A stretch of 64,000 nt of DNA, taken from contig NZ_KB899636.1 of assembly GCF_000378405.1 (NCBI RefSeq), forward strand, positions 65,089 to 129,088, given 5' to 3'. Source of the stretch: Succinimonas amylolytica DSM 2873 (GTDB lineage: Bacteria > Pseudomonadota > Gammaproteobacteria > Enterobacterales > Succinivibrionaceae). Every line of letters starts with the position of its first letter. Positions within the stretch are counted from its first letter, which is position 1. The notes under the pieces were generated by a model that ran no database searches, was not told the DNA's origin, and worked only from the letters and a program-made list of their open reading frames with translations. Made by a program: the position numbers and the translations under genes. This document shows positions 55,560-64,000 of the stretch, piece by piece.

Positions 55560-58049
55560 TTAAAAGGTTCGTCCCAGACTGAAGGAGAAGAACTCCGTGC
55601 GATCTCCGTCCCTTTTCCGGATAGGTTCAGCCAGGGAAAATCCGATAGGCCCCATGGGGGATACCCACACCAGAGTGACACCTGCGGACATACGGTATTC
55701 CTTGGGATCGGAATAATCATAAATATAATCGCATTTTCCGAAACACTGTCCGATGGCACCCGGATCATAATTGGTATCCCACAGGGAACCGGCATCCAGG
55801 AAGATCGAGGTTCTGAGAGATCTGTCATACCCCTCGGAAGCAAACGGCGTAGGGATTATCAGGGAAAGACTTCCAGCCACAATCGCGTTGCCGCCCACCG
55901 ATTCACGACTGCCCATTACTCCCACATTTCCCATGGTAAACGAATTGTAAAGAGCCTTCGGTCCCACGGCATTGTACTTAAAGCCTCTCAGCCATTCATC
56001 ACCTCCCAGATAGTAATTCTGGAAAAATGGCAGCGTTTCCTCAATACCGTTTCTGGAACCATAGCCGTTTCCGTAACCGGCCTTGGCTCTGAAATTAACG
56101 ATAAACTTTCTGTCCTTGTCCAGCGGGAAGAAATGTGTAGTGTCCGCTCCCAGCTTGTAGTATCTGGTATCGGATCCCGGAATGGCCACAGTGCCATACA
56201 GGGTCTGTTTGCTGCCATCTGTCGGCAGAGCCCCCCGATCCAGATAATTTCGGGAGAAATAAAGTCCCGCGGTATAGTTCTGAAAGACCACCTTGCCGTT
56301 TCTGATGTTCTTGTCCACATAGGTATCCCAGAAACGCTGAATCTGAATGAAAGAAGAAGTCTGTGATAGCCGGTTATGCTCATATCCGATGTTGTAGCGG
56401 ATAAAATTATGTTCGTCTATCGGATAGCCAAGCCCCAGGCTGGCACCAAACTTTTCGTTGGTATAGTCAACGATGTTGGCATCCCCGGCTTCAAATTTCT
56501 CATAGTAAATGCTGCCGCCGAGACTCACACCGTCAACCGTAAAGTAAGGCTCGTCATAGCGCAGCTCTATCTTCTGGTCATATTTATTGGTATTGACGCC
56601 AAGACTGGCATTTCCGCCATAGCCCAGAAAATTGTCCTGGGAAATTTCGGCGTTAAGATTAATTCCGGTTTCAGTGCCAAAGCCGATACCGGCCTTGATT
56701 GATCCTGTAGGCCTTTCCTTAACAGTGGTCACCACCTCCACGGTATCACCGTCAGTTCCGGTCTTACGGGGCGTTATATCCACAGTTTCAAAGAATCCCA
56801 GCTGATCCAGACGTCTTTTTGAGGTACTGATAGCTTCATTTGAAAGCCAGGTGCCGTCCATCTGCCTGAGCTCCCGGCGCACCACTTCATCAGTGGTAAT
56901 GGTGTTGCCGGTAATCCGCACATCGGTAACATATATACGATGTCCCGGATCAACAGAGAAGTTCAGAGAAACAAGCTTTTTCTCATCATCAATTACGGGA
57001 ATGGCCTTGACCTTAGTGTAGGCATAACCGAACTTGCCCATGTAGTTGGCCAGAAGTTCCTCCGTGTGGGAAACCTGATTGGCATCGTATACTTCCCCCG
57101 GAATCAAAGGAATCAGCTTCAGCATTTCCTCGCCATGACCGTAGGTTTCTCCAATGACATTGAATTTGTCAAAGCTGTACTGATCCCCTTCGTTTATGGA
57201 AATGCTGAGGTAGATTCCCTTGCGATCCGGTGTCATTTCTACCCGGGTGGAATCAATTCTGAAACGGACATAGCCGCGATTCATGTAAAAAGAACGGATG
57301 GTTTCCAGATCGCCGCTGAACTTCTGAGCCTGAAAGGTGCGGTCTGCCAGAAAATTCCACCAGGGCACATAATCCCGGAGCTCCAGCTGTGCCAGAAGCT
57401 TTTCTTCAGGAAAGCTCTTGTTGCCCACTATGTTAATCTGCTCTATTTTGGCACTGACACCTTCTGTGAAATTAAACTTAACATCAACTCTGTTACGCGG
57501 CAGATATACCAGAATGGTGGAGACTTTGGCCTGATACCGGCCGGTACTGTTATAGTAATCCTCCAGCGAAGCTTCCAGTTCCCGCAGCTTTTCCACATCA
57601 AGGATTTCTCCGGTCTTAACATTATGAGCCTTGATAATGTCATCCAGCTGCTCAGCCTTGATGGCATTGTTCCCGGCATAGGAGACATTTACAATGGTGG
57701 GACGTTCCTTGACATCGATTATCAGCACACCCTGGCTCGTATAATAGGCATTGACCATATCAAAATTACTGGTTCTGAACACCTTTCTGAGAGCCTGTGC
57801 CACATCCTCCCTGGTAACATCATCCCCGGCCTGAATCGGCAGGGAAAGCAGTACCGCGCCCTTGGTAACACGATAAAGACCGCGAACCTCAATATCATTA
57901 ATGTGCATAACCTTCGGGAGACTTCCCTGAAGCTTACGATCAGAATCCTCCCCCTGAGATGCAGAAGCAGAATTGCTTAACGCCCCCGTTGCGGCCAGGG
58001 CCAGCGTCATGCAGCAGAAGAGCTTTGAATACAGCATTTTATCTACCAT
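55560..58049 (-). CDS. bamA: Outer membrane protein assembly factor BamA
   Basis: Core of the BAM complex that inserts beta-barrel proteins. It has a signal peptide (to about residue 30), five POTRA domains (about 45-445), and a C-terminal 16-strand barrel with the loop-6 signature LRGF (GGDEWLRGFKYNAVGP) and a terminal phenylalanine (FFSFSLGRTF), the usual C-terminal signal. The length of 829 is close to E. coli (810). The start overlaps rseP by seven bases; an ATG at 58037 (four codons later) is an equally good start and lies closer to the signal peptide. Confidence 0.96.
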   Translation of the reverse strand: MVDKMLYSKLFCCMTLALAATGALSNSASASQGEDSDRKLQGSLPKVMHINDIEVRGLYRVTKGAVLLSLPIQAGDDVTREDVAQALRKVFRTSNFDMVNAYYTSQGVLIIDVKERPTIVNVSYAGNNAIKAEQLDDIIKAHNVKTGEILDVEKLRELEASLEDYYNSTGRYQAKVSTILVYLPRNRVDVKFNFTEGVSAKIEQINIVGNKSFPEEKLLAQLELRDYVPWWNFLADRTFQAQKFSGDLETIRSFYMNRGYVRFRIDSTRVEMTPDRKGIYLSISINEGDQYSFDKFNVIGETYGHGEEMLKLIPLIPGEVYDANQVSHTEELLANYMGKFGYAYTKVKAIPVIDDEKKLVSLNFSVDPGHRIYVTDVRITGNTITTDEVVRRELRQMDGTWLSNEAISTSKRRLDQLGFFETVDITPRKTGTDGDTVEVVTTVKERPTGSIKAGIGFGTETGINLNAEISQDNFLGYGGNASLGVNTNKYDQKIELRYDEPYFTVDGVSLGGSIYYEKFEAGDANIVDYTNEKFGASLGLGYPIDEHNFIRYNIGYEHNRLSQTSSFIQIQRFWDTYVDKNIRNGKVVFQNYTAGLYFSRNYLDRGALPTDGSKQTLYGTVAIPGSDTRYYKLGADTTHFFPLDKDRKFIVNFRAKAGYGNGYGSRNGIEETLPFFQNYYLGGDEWLRGFKYNAVGPKALYNSFTMGNVGVMGSRESVGGNAIVAGSLSLIIPTPFASEGYDRSLRTSIFLDAGSLWDTNYDPGAIGQCFGKCDYIYDYSDPKEYRMSAGVTLVWVSPMGPIGFSLAEPIRKRDGDRTEFFSFSLGRTF

Positions 58050-59392
58050 GAAAAATAAAGATCATTGAACACGGCGACTATCATCAAGAGACAGAGCAGC
58101 ACAAAACCTGTTTTCATCAGGATATCCAGAACCTTTGCGGAAACAGGTTTCCGGAAAACACCCTCAAGAATATAGAAAAACAGATGTCCTCCGTCCAGAA
58201 CCGGTATCGGAAGAAGATTTAGCACTCCCAGATTCACGCTTATAAGCGCCATGAAGCTCAAAAAGAATATATAACCCATACGGCCGGTAAGTCCGGCCCC
58301 TTTCGCGATTCCCACCGGACCGGAAATATTTTTCGGAGAAATTTCACCGGTGACAAACTTTTTAATAAATCTGAGAGTAATGATACTCATATCCCAGGTT
58401 TTGTACCAGCTTCCTGTTACTGCCGGCCAGAAATCATACTTTCTGACAAAGGAAACCCCGGGAATCTCATCAATAGCCGGCATGATTCCGGCATATCCCT
58501 GAAGCTCCCCGTTCTTATCACGGCCTTCCGGAACCAGATCGGCAGACAGTGTAGCGTCCCCCCGTTTCAGGCTGATGGCTATGGTTTTTTCGGGATGAGC
58601 CCTGATATAGGCACTAAAGGTCTTCCAGTCCTGGTATGTAATCCCGTCATAGCTGATAAATTCATCATCCTTCTCAAGTCCGGCAGCCTCGGCCCGGGAA
58701 CCGGATTCAACCATTTCAACCCGTCCCGAGATTTTATACGAAAGCGGCTCCAGTCCGATTTCCTCCAGAATTTTGGTATTGCCGGGCTCCAGCGACCAGG
58801 ATGACAGCGGCAGCTCAAGAACTCTTTCCGGTTCGCTGCCATAACTTCCCCTAACCGTCACCGTAACCGCATCATCGCCGATACGGCTTATCAGACTGTA
58901 CAGACTCTCTTCGATATCAACAATTTCGTCATCGCCCACCTTGACGATAAGATCTCCGGATCTAAAACCATGCTCGGCAGCCAAACCTCCGGGAATAACA
59001 TCAAATACCGGCTTAACATCAGGAATTCCCAAAAGAAAGATCGCCAGATAGATAACCCATGCCAGAGCAATATTGTTAAAGGGACCGGCCAGCACTATAA
59101 GAAATCGCTGCCATACCTTCTTGCAGCAGAAAGCTTCCTTCTCCCGTTCGGGATCAATACTTTTCCTGTCTTCGCCGTACATCTTCACATAGCCGCCAAA
59201 TGGCAGCAGGGACAGTGAATATTCCGTGCCGTTTTTACCCTTGTGTGACAGCAGAACAGGACCAAAGCCCAGGGAAAAACGCTCCACATACACACCCATG
59301 AACCTGGCCATAAAAAAATGGCCGGCCTCATGAATGGCAATAAGAATTCCCAGGGCCAGGCAAAAATAAAATATATTGCTGAGAATATCCAT
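58043..59392 (-). CDS. rseP: Site-2 protease RseP
   Basis: Intramembrane zinc protease that cuts the anti-sigma factor RseA to release sigmaE and clears signal peptides. HEAGH at 21-25 provides the zinc ligands, and LDGGH near residue 400 provides the third. Two PDZ domains lie between, seen at VIPGGLAAEHGFRSGDLIVKVGD and VESGSRAEAAGLEKDDEFISYDG. The length of 449 matches E. coli (450). It sits directly upstream of bamA, as is usual. Confidence 0.97.
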   Translation of the reverse strand: MDILSNIFYFCLALGILIAIHEAGHFFMARFMGVYVERFSLGFGPVLLSHKGKNGTEYSLSLLPFGGYVKMYGEDRKSIDPEREKEAFCCKKVWQRFLIVLAGPFNNIALAWVIYLAIFLLGIPDVKPVFDVIPGGLAAEHGFRSGDLIVKVGDDEIVDIEESLYSLISRIGDDAVTVTVRGSYGSEPERVLELPLSSWSLEPGNTKILEEIGLEPLSYKISGRVEMVESGSRAEAAGLEKDDEFISYDGITYQDWKTFSAYIRAHPEKTIAISLKRGDATLSADLVPEGRDKNGELQGYAGIMPAIDEIPGVSFVRKYDFWPAVTGSWYKTWDMSIITLRFIKKFVTGEISPKNISGPVGIAKGAGLTGRMGYIFFLSFMALISVNLGVLNLLPIPVLDGGHLFFYILEGVFRKPVSAKVLDILMKTGFVLLCLLMIVAVFNDLYFSW

Positions 59393-59400
59393 CAGATGCG

Positions 59401-60597
59401 TTACCTGCCCAGATTACCGAGGAGGCTGAAGGCTCTGCTGCGAGCCGCAAGATCAATATTCAGAACATCTTCAAGAGAATCCGCCGGAGCCAGAGTGAAG
59501 AAATCCGCAGTTTTAGCGGCAACAGTGTAAATATCGGTAAATCGCAGTCTGCCGTCCAGAAACGCCTGTACCGCAACTTCGTTGGCGGCGTTTACAGCGG
59601 TGGTAAGAGCCTGAGAGGTGTTGCAAGCATCAATAGCCAGTTTAAGACAAGGGTAGCGATTAAAATCCGGAGCTCTGAAGGTAAGACCGCCAAGCTTGGT
59701 AAAATCAAGCGCTTCCGCACCGGAATCGATGCGATCCGGCCATGCCATAGCCCGGGCAATGGGGGTTCTCATATCAGGAACACCGATCTCCGCCAGCACC
59801 GATCCGTCACGGTAACGTACCATGGAATGTATCACAGATTCCGGATGCACAATAACCTCAATGTCACCAGGATCGGCGTTAAAAAGCCACTTCGCTTCAA
59901 TAAACTCAAAGCCTTTATTCATCATGGTGGCACTGTCAACACTGATCTTCCGTCCCATGCTCCAGTTAGGATGGCTAACTGCCTCCTCAGGAGTTACCTC
60001 GGCAAGCGTAGCGATATCTCTGTCCCGGAAAGGCCCTCCGGAACCAGTAAGTACCAGTTTGGTAATACCGGCCTCCCGGAGATCACAGTGTCCGATGCGG
60101 TTCTGTTCCTTTTCCGGAAGACACTGAAAAATGGCATTATGCTCACTGTCCACAGGAACAATGCGGGACTTGTATCTTCTGGCGGCATCAACAAAAATGT
60201 GCCCGCTCATAATCAAAGATTCCTTGTTCGCCAGATAGACAGTTTTCCCGGTGGTGATTGCAGCCAGTGTCGGTTTCAGACCGGCAGCTCCCACAATAGC
60301 GGACATCACACTGTCTGTCTCGTCCCCGGAAGCTACCGCACTTAGAGCTTCAGATCCGGAAAGAACCTCCGTTTTAAGCCCCCTGCCCGCCAGAAGCTCT
60401 CTCAGCTCGGCTGCTGCCTTTTCCTCCAGCATAACCGCTGCTTCCGGATGAAATTCCGCAACAATATCAAGCATGCGGGAAACATTGCTGCGGGCTGTAG
60501 CCGCAAAAAGACGGTATCTGTCCGGATTTCGTCTGATAACGTCCAGGGTACTTGTACCAATGGAACCGGTTGCGCCTAAAACTGTAACATTATTCAT
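59401..60597 (-). CDS. dxr: 1-deoxy-D-xylulose 5-phosphate reductoisomerase
   Basis: First committed enzyme of the MEP isoprenoid pathway. The NADPH-binding loop GATGSIGTSTLDV is at 8-20, and PVDSEHNAIFQCL and NMGRKISVDSATMMNKGFE-type segments form the metal and substrate site (here SMGRKISVDSATMMNKG). The length of 398 equals E. coli. In E. coli dxr precedes uppS-cdsA; here it follows cdsA and precedes rseP, an order also found in other gammaproteobacteria. Confidence 0.97.
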   Translation of the reverse strand: MNNVTVLGATGSIGTSTLDVIRRNPDRYRLFAATARSNVSRMLDIVAEFHPEAAVMLEEKAAAELRELLAGRGLKTEVLSGSEALSAVASGDETDSVMSAIVGAAGLKPTLAAITTGKTVYLANKESLIMSGHIFVDAARRYKSRIVPVDSEHNAIFQCLPEKEQNRIGHCDLREAGITKLVLTGSGGPFRDRDIATLAEVTPEEAVSHPNWSMGRKISVDSATMMNKGFEFIEAKWLFNADPGDIEVIVHPESVIHSMVRYRDGSVLAEIGVPDMRTPIARAMAWPDRIDSGAEALDFTKLGGLTFRAPDFNRYPCLKLAIDACNTSQALTTAVNAANEVAVQAFLDGRLRFTDIYTVAAKTADFFTLAPADSLEDVLNIDLAARSRAFSLLGNLGR

Positions 60598-60622
60598 AAA
60601 ACAAAAAACCTGTGGCGAAAAA

Positions 60623-61618
60623 CTAGCTTAGAAGCACACTTAATATTGAATAGGACACCAGAAATACCGGAACTGCGGCACAAAGCGAATCTATGCGATC
60701 CAGCATTCCGCCATGTCCCGGAAAGAGAACTCCGGAATCCTTGATTCCGGCATAGCGCTTGAACATGCTTTCAGACAAATCACCGAAAACCGAAAAAATC
60801 ACCGCCAGCACAGCCGAAACAGTAAGGGCGGCAAAATTTGAATAATACACGGTATACATCCCGGTGCCGTAGAGAATGCCATACACCGCCAGTGCCAGCA
60901 GCACTCCTCCCGCCAGCCCCTCCCAGGTTTTTTTAGGACTGACATGGGCGCTCATATGATGCTTTCCCAGAAGACGTCCCGCAAAGTAAGCCCCCGAATC
61001 AGCACTCCATACCAGCATCATCACTGAAAGAAGAATACGGCTTCCGATATAGGGATCATCTCCGTAATGGGTAATCCCGGTATCCCGGAGCAGCATCAGA
61101 GAAACGCCAAAGGGAATCAGGGTAAGAAGGCCGTATATCGCCCTCTGCCACCAGGAGCGCATCATGACACCGGAACGGGGATAGCAAAATACCATGACCG
61201 TGGCCAAGACCCACCAGGCAAAGCCGGCAAGCAGTATCCAGAAAACAAAACCGTTACTTAAATTTGACAAAATCTCCGCCGGCCTTGCCCAGTCCCCGAG
61301 ACTGACCTCTCTGACTACGTATTTGAAAGACAGCAGAGCCGAAAGAAAAACAAACAGCGCATACAGACATCTTTTCAGAAAAAGATTCCGGGACTCACGC
61401 ACACCGGAGGAGGCAGATACAGGAGCAGTACTCACGCTATTATCCGGAAAAACCAGCTTTGAAAACTCCCAGCCACCGATAACGACTATCAGGACAGCGA
61501 CAAGATTAAAGATATCAAGACCGAGAAAACGGGCGGATGCTGTCTCTGCCACCGGGAAAAACAGCCACAGTCCGGCAAAGACAAACAGGAAAAAACCGGT
61601 AATTATTCTGGTTAGCAT
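60623..61618 (-). CDS. cdsA: Phosphatidate cytidylyltransferase CdsA
   Basis: Makes CDP-diacylglycerol, the precursor of all membrane phospholipids. The ATG at 61618 starts the first membrane helix (MLTRIITGFFLFVFAGLWLFF) and gives 331 residues; the frame continues to a TTG at 61681 inside the uppS end, which is less likely. About eight hydrophobic helices are seen, and the family signature appears near the end (SPKKTWEGLAGG, DLSESMFKRYAGIKDSGVLFPGHGGMLDRIDSL). A loop with a charged SS-rich stretch (about 75-95) is extra. Confidence 0.94.
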   Translation of the reverse strand: MLTRIITGFFLFVFAGLWLFFPVAETASARFLGLDIFNLVAVLIVVIGGWEFSKLVFPDNSVSTAPVSASSGVRESRNLFLKRCLYALFVFLSALLSFKYVVREVSLGDWARPAEILSNLSNGFVFWILLAGFAWWVLATVMVFCYPRSGVMMRSWWQRAIYGLLTLIPFGVSLMLLRDTGITHYGDDPYIGSRILLSVMMLVWSADSGAYFAGRLLGKHHMSAHVSPKKTWEGLAGGVLLALAVYGILYGTGMYTVYYSNFAALTVSAVLAVIFSVFGDLSESMFKRYAGIKDSGVLFPGHGGMLDRIDSLCAAVPVFLVSYSILSVLLS

Positions 61619-61684
61619 ATAGTTGAAAGCCACCGCCGTATCAAATTGCGGTTTCACCTGCAAAACCGCAATGGTTAACAAAAC

Positions 61685-62446
61685 TTAGAGCATCCGTTCC
61701 TGCACCTGTTCGCTGGTGCGGCCGAAGCGTCTCTCCCTGCCCCGATAATAATCAAGCGCGGCCTGAAACACGCTGCTGTCAAAATCAGGCCAGAGAACAT
61801 CCGATATGTAGATCTCACTGTATGCCAGCTGCCAGAGAAGGAAATTTGAAATGCGCCGCTCTCCCCCGGTGCGAATCAGAAGATCCACATCTTCGGCAAC
61901 AGCAAGAGATGCCGTCACGAGATCCTCGTCAACATCGGCTACAGAAATCTCGCCGGCCTGTACCCTCCGCAGCAGAAGCTGCACTGCCCTGGCAATATCC
62001 CACCGGCCTCCGTAATTGGCGGCAATCACCAGCCTGAGACCGGTATTGCCGGAGGTCACCCTCTCGGCTTCAGAAATGGCAGTCTGAACATTTTCCGGAA
62101 AGCGGGAGGTGTCTCCCACAACCCGAAACCTGATGTTATTATCAGCCAGATGCTTTGTCTCGTTAGACAAGGCCCAGGAAAAAAGTTCCATCAGCCCTGA
62201 CACCTCGGTCTCCGGACGTTTCCAGTTTTCAGATGAGAATGCAAAGAGGGTGAGCTGCCTTATGCCATGCCGTCCGGCAAACTCAATGGCACGTCTTACA
62301 GACCTGACTCCGGCACGATGCCCGGCCAGACGAATCTGACCGCGCTTCTGAGCCCACCGGCCATTACCGTCCATGATAATAGCCACATGCGCCGGAACCC
62401 GATCTCCGTCTTCGGGACAGATCGGGGTGTTAAGATCGTTTGACAC
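61685..62446 (-). CDS. uppS: Undecaprenyl diphosphate synthase UppS
   Basis: Cis-prenyltransferase making the C55 lipid carrier for cell-wall and O-antigen synthesis. HVAIIMDGNGRWAQKRG (20-36) has catalytic D26, and GHRAGVRSVRRAIEFA, LTLFAFSSENWKRP and DLLIRTGGERRISNFLLWQLAYSEIY are the other signatures. The length of 253 equals E. coli. It starts six bases before the end of frr and is the natural partner of MurJ and the lipid II pathway. Confidence 0.97.
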   Translation of the reverse strand: MSNDLNTPICPEDGDRVPAHVAIIMDGNGRWAQKRGQIRLAGHRAGVRSVRRAIEFAGRHGIRQLTLFAFSSENWKRPETEVSGLMELFSWALSNETKHLADNNIRFRVVGDTSRFPENVQTAISEAERVTSGNTGLRLVIAANYGGRWDIARAVQLLLRRVQAGEISVADVDEDLVTASLAVAEDVDLLIRTGGERRISNFLLWQLAYSEIYISDVLWPDFDSSVFQAALDYYRGRERRFGRTSEQVQERML

Positions 62447-62452
62447 TACAGA

Positions 62453-63013
62453 TCAGATCTCCATCAGCTCTTTTTCTTTATCTGCCAGAATCTTTTCAAT
62501 ATCCTTGATGCTGGCATCGGTAAGCTTCTGAATTTCATCCTGAGCTCTCTTCTCCTCGTCCTCGGAGATCTCCTTATCCTTGGTCAGAGCCTTAATGTCA
62601 TTGTTGGCATCGCGGCGGATATTGCGGATTTCAACCTTTCCCTGCTCAATGTCGCCACGGACAATCTTAATAAGATCCTTGCGGCGGTCCTCTGTCAGAG
62701 GAGGCAGCGGAATACGCAGGGAAGTGCCGGCAGATACCGGATTGAGTCCCAAATCACTGTCACGAATGGCCTTCTCGACCTCTTTGGCCGCACTGCGATC
62801 AAAAACGGTTACGGACAGAGTACGGGCATCGGCAACATTGACAGATGCCACCTGATTTAACGGGGTCTTGGAACCGTAATATTCAACCATAATCCCGTCG
62901 AGCAGGGACGGCTGGGCTCTGCCTGTTCTCACCTTGGAAATACGATTCTCCAGAGATTTAACAGCCTTGGCCATCTTTTCCTTTGCAGTCGCTTTGATAT
63001 CGTTAACTGACAT
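62453..63013 (-). CDS. frr: Ribosome recycling factor
   Basis: With EF-G splits post-termination ribosomes. The three-helix bundle with small beta domain fills 186 residues. Motifs are [21 protein letters not shown], the loop [20 protein letters not shown], and [18 protein letters not shown]. The length is 186 (185 in E. coli). It lies between pyrH and uppS, the conserved tsf-pyrH-frr order. Confidence 0.97.
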   Translation of the reverse strand: MSVNDIKATAKEKMAKAVKSLENRISKVRTGRAQPSLLDGIMVEYYGSKTPLNQVASVNVADARTLSVTVFDRSAAKEVEKAIRDSDLGLNPVSAGTSLRIPLPPLTEDRRKDLIKIVRGDIEQGKVEIRNIRRDANNDIKALTKDKEISEDEEKRAQDEIQKLTDASIKDIEKILADKEKELMEI

Positions 63014-63076
63014 AATCTTTACCTTGTAGTTATATGGCCTGATATTACAATTATCGGCTTCAGGCCCTGGCCTTGC

Positions 63077-63790
63077 TTATCTGACAATGGTGCCCTCTTC
63101 CTCTCCGGAAATAACCCTCATAAGAGCATCCGGACGATTCATGTTAAACACCATAATCGGCATTTTATGATCCCGGGCCAGCACAAAGGCCGCAAGATCC
63201 ATTACCTTGAGCTCCTTATCCATAACTTCCTGATAGGTAAGCTCACGATAAAGCTCGGCATCCGGGTGAGTTACCGGATCCGCACTGTAAATACCGTCCA
63301 CCTTGGTGCCTTTGATTACAACATCGGCCTGAATCTCAATTGCCCGGAGACAGGCAGCACTGTCAGTGGTAAAAAAAGGATTTCCGGTACCGGCAGCCAT
63401 TATTACCACCCTGCCGGCTGACAGAGCATGAATCGCTTCAGTCCAGGAGTAGGACGCACACACACCCGGCATTGCTATCGCAGACATGAGCGTAGCCGGA
63501 ACACCGGCTCTGTAAAGAGCATCTCTCATAGCCAGCCCGTTCATAACGGTTGCCAGCATCCCCATATGATCACCTACCACCCGGTTCATTCCGGCCTGAG
63601 CCAGTTTGGCGCCTCTGAAAATATTACCGCCTCCCAGAACCAGACCGACCTCAACGCCGGAACTGACCACTGCGCCGATTTCTCCGGCCATGCGATCAAG
63701 AACATCGGGATCGATGCCAAAGCTTTCCTTTCCCTCGAGAGCTTCACCGCTCAACTTTAATAGAACGCGCTTAAAACTTTTGTGACTCAT
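63077..63790 (-). CDS. pyrH: Uridylate kinase PyrH
   Basis: Phosphorylates UMP to UDP, feeding pyrimidine and cell-wall sugar pools. The amino-acid-kinase fold begins at [13 protein letters not shown], and [32 protein letters not shown] and [19 protein letters not shown] are the family segments. The start is put at 63790 (237 residues, near the 241 of E. coli); an ATG at 63808 overlaps a DnaA-box-like sequence and the frame reaches 63922. No strong ribosome binding site distinguishes them. Confidence 0.95.
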   Translation of the reverse strand: MSHKSFKRVLLKLSGEALEGKESFGIDPDVLDRMAGEIGAVVSSGVEVGLVLGGGNIFRGAKLAQAGMNRVVGDHMGMLATVMNGLAMRDALYRAGVPATLMSAIAMPGVCASYSWTEAIHALSAGRVVIMAAGTGNPFFTTDSAACLRAIEIQADVVIKGTKVDGIYSADPVTHPDAELYRELTYQEVMDKELKVMDLAAFVLARDHKMPIMVFNMNRPDALMRVISGEEEGTIVR

Positions 63791-63807
63791 TTCAGATGTA
63801 CCGTACA

Positions 63808-63816
63808 TTATCCACA
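63808..63816 (+). promoter_or_regulatory. DnaA box TTATCCACA at the pyrH start
   Basis: An exact high-affinity DnaA box; its last bases form the alternative ATG at 63808. One box alone may be chance. Confidence 0.25.
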
Positions 63817-63904
63817 AACACTGTCTGATCGTGAAATTATAATATATATGGAGGAGTTCCGCAAAAATCAGAAAGGAGTCAGTACTCCGGTTTCCGGCAG
63901 ATAC

Positions 63905-63927
63905 AAAAAAAGGCGGAATCACCGCCT
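63905..63927 (-). terminator. Intrinsic terminator between tsf and pyrH
   Basis: GGCGG/CCGCC stem with T runs on both strands. It follows the tsf stop and may regulate how much of the rpsB-tsf message continues into pyrH. Confidence 0.8.
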
Positions 63928-63958
63928 TTTTCGCTAAACCTGACGATCTTACCGGTAA

Positions 63959-64000
63959 TTACTTCGCCTGAGCAGCAGCAACCTGAGCAGCTACTTCAGC
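63959..64000 (-). CDS. tsf: Elongation factor Ts, C-terminal end (partial)
   Basis: Only the last 13 codons and stop are present, reading AEVAAQVAAAQAK. This matches the end of EF-Ts, which in E. coli also has EVAA near the C-terminus, and the position upstream of pyrH on the same strand is the conserved place for tsf. The rest lies outside the window. Confidence 0.75.
   Translation of the reverse strand, partial: AEVAAQVAAAQAK

Overview
The window looks like the chromosome of a motile gammaproteobacterium with a Vibrio/Aeromonas-type flagellum. Three things point that way: FlgO, FlgP and FlgT (outer-membrane and H-ring proteins of sheathed or polar flagella) next to flgN-flgM-flgA-cheV-cheR-flgB; sigma54 (-24/-12) and sigma28 promoters on flagellar genes; and the gammaproteobacterial lpxD-fabZ-lpxA-lpxB-rnhB-dnaE-accA block. 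Aeromonadales (for example Succinivibrionaceae) is my best guess, but it is only an inference from gene content and order.

Layout. (1) 0.1-13.2 kb: flagellar region with flgG, flgF, flgE, (unknown membrane protein), flgDCB, cheR and cheV on the minus strand, flgA, flgM, flgN on the plus strand, then flgP-flgO (minus) divergent from flgT (plus). flgE, flgF and flgG each carry their own sigma54 promoter. (2) 13.2-20.7 kb: a ZapB-like coiled coil coupled to an HDOD protein, tcdA, a primase-like protein with a CHC2 zinc finger, tRNA-Arg(CCU), dusA, a TPM-domain protein, a Sel1-repeat protein and tRNA-Leu(CAA). (3) 20.8-29.4 kb: lptG-lptF, holB-tmk-mltG and valS, all minus strand. (4) 29.8-36.4 kb: a solitary 1880-residue PilY1-like type IV pilus tip protein behind about 1 kb of AT-rich non-coding DNA with several inverted repeats. 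(5) 36.4-44.5 kb: ispH, lspA, ileS, ribF and murJ, with rpsT divergent and starting at UUG. (6) 44.6-45.6 kb: non-coding DNA with three tandem promoter-terminator units that look like small RNA genes. (7) 45.6-64 kb: the envelope/replication/isoprenoid block accA, dnaE, rnhB, lpxB, lpxA, fabZ, lpxD, skp, bamA, rseP, dxr, cdsA, uppS, frr, pyrH and the last codons of tsf.

How it works together. The first part builds the rod, hook and H/T-ring and sets the FlgM checkpoint. The last part joins translation (tsf, frr), UMP and undecaprenyl-phosphate supply, phospholipid and lipid A synthesis, outer-membrane protein assembly and the replicative polymerase. LptFG and MurJ add LPS and lipid II transport.

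The least explained parts are the three small-RNA-like units (44.8-45.2 kb), the primase-like protein with a RecA-type domain lacking Walker A (15.4-17.1 kb), the 12-bp iterons with a DnaA box (4.74-4.80 kb), the membrane gene splitting flgD from flgE, and the structured leader of the PilY1-like gene. No CRISPR array, insertion sequence, rRNA or complete prophage was seen.
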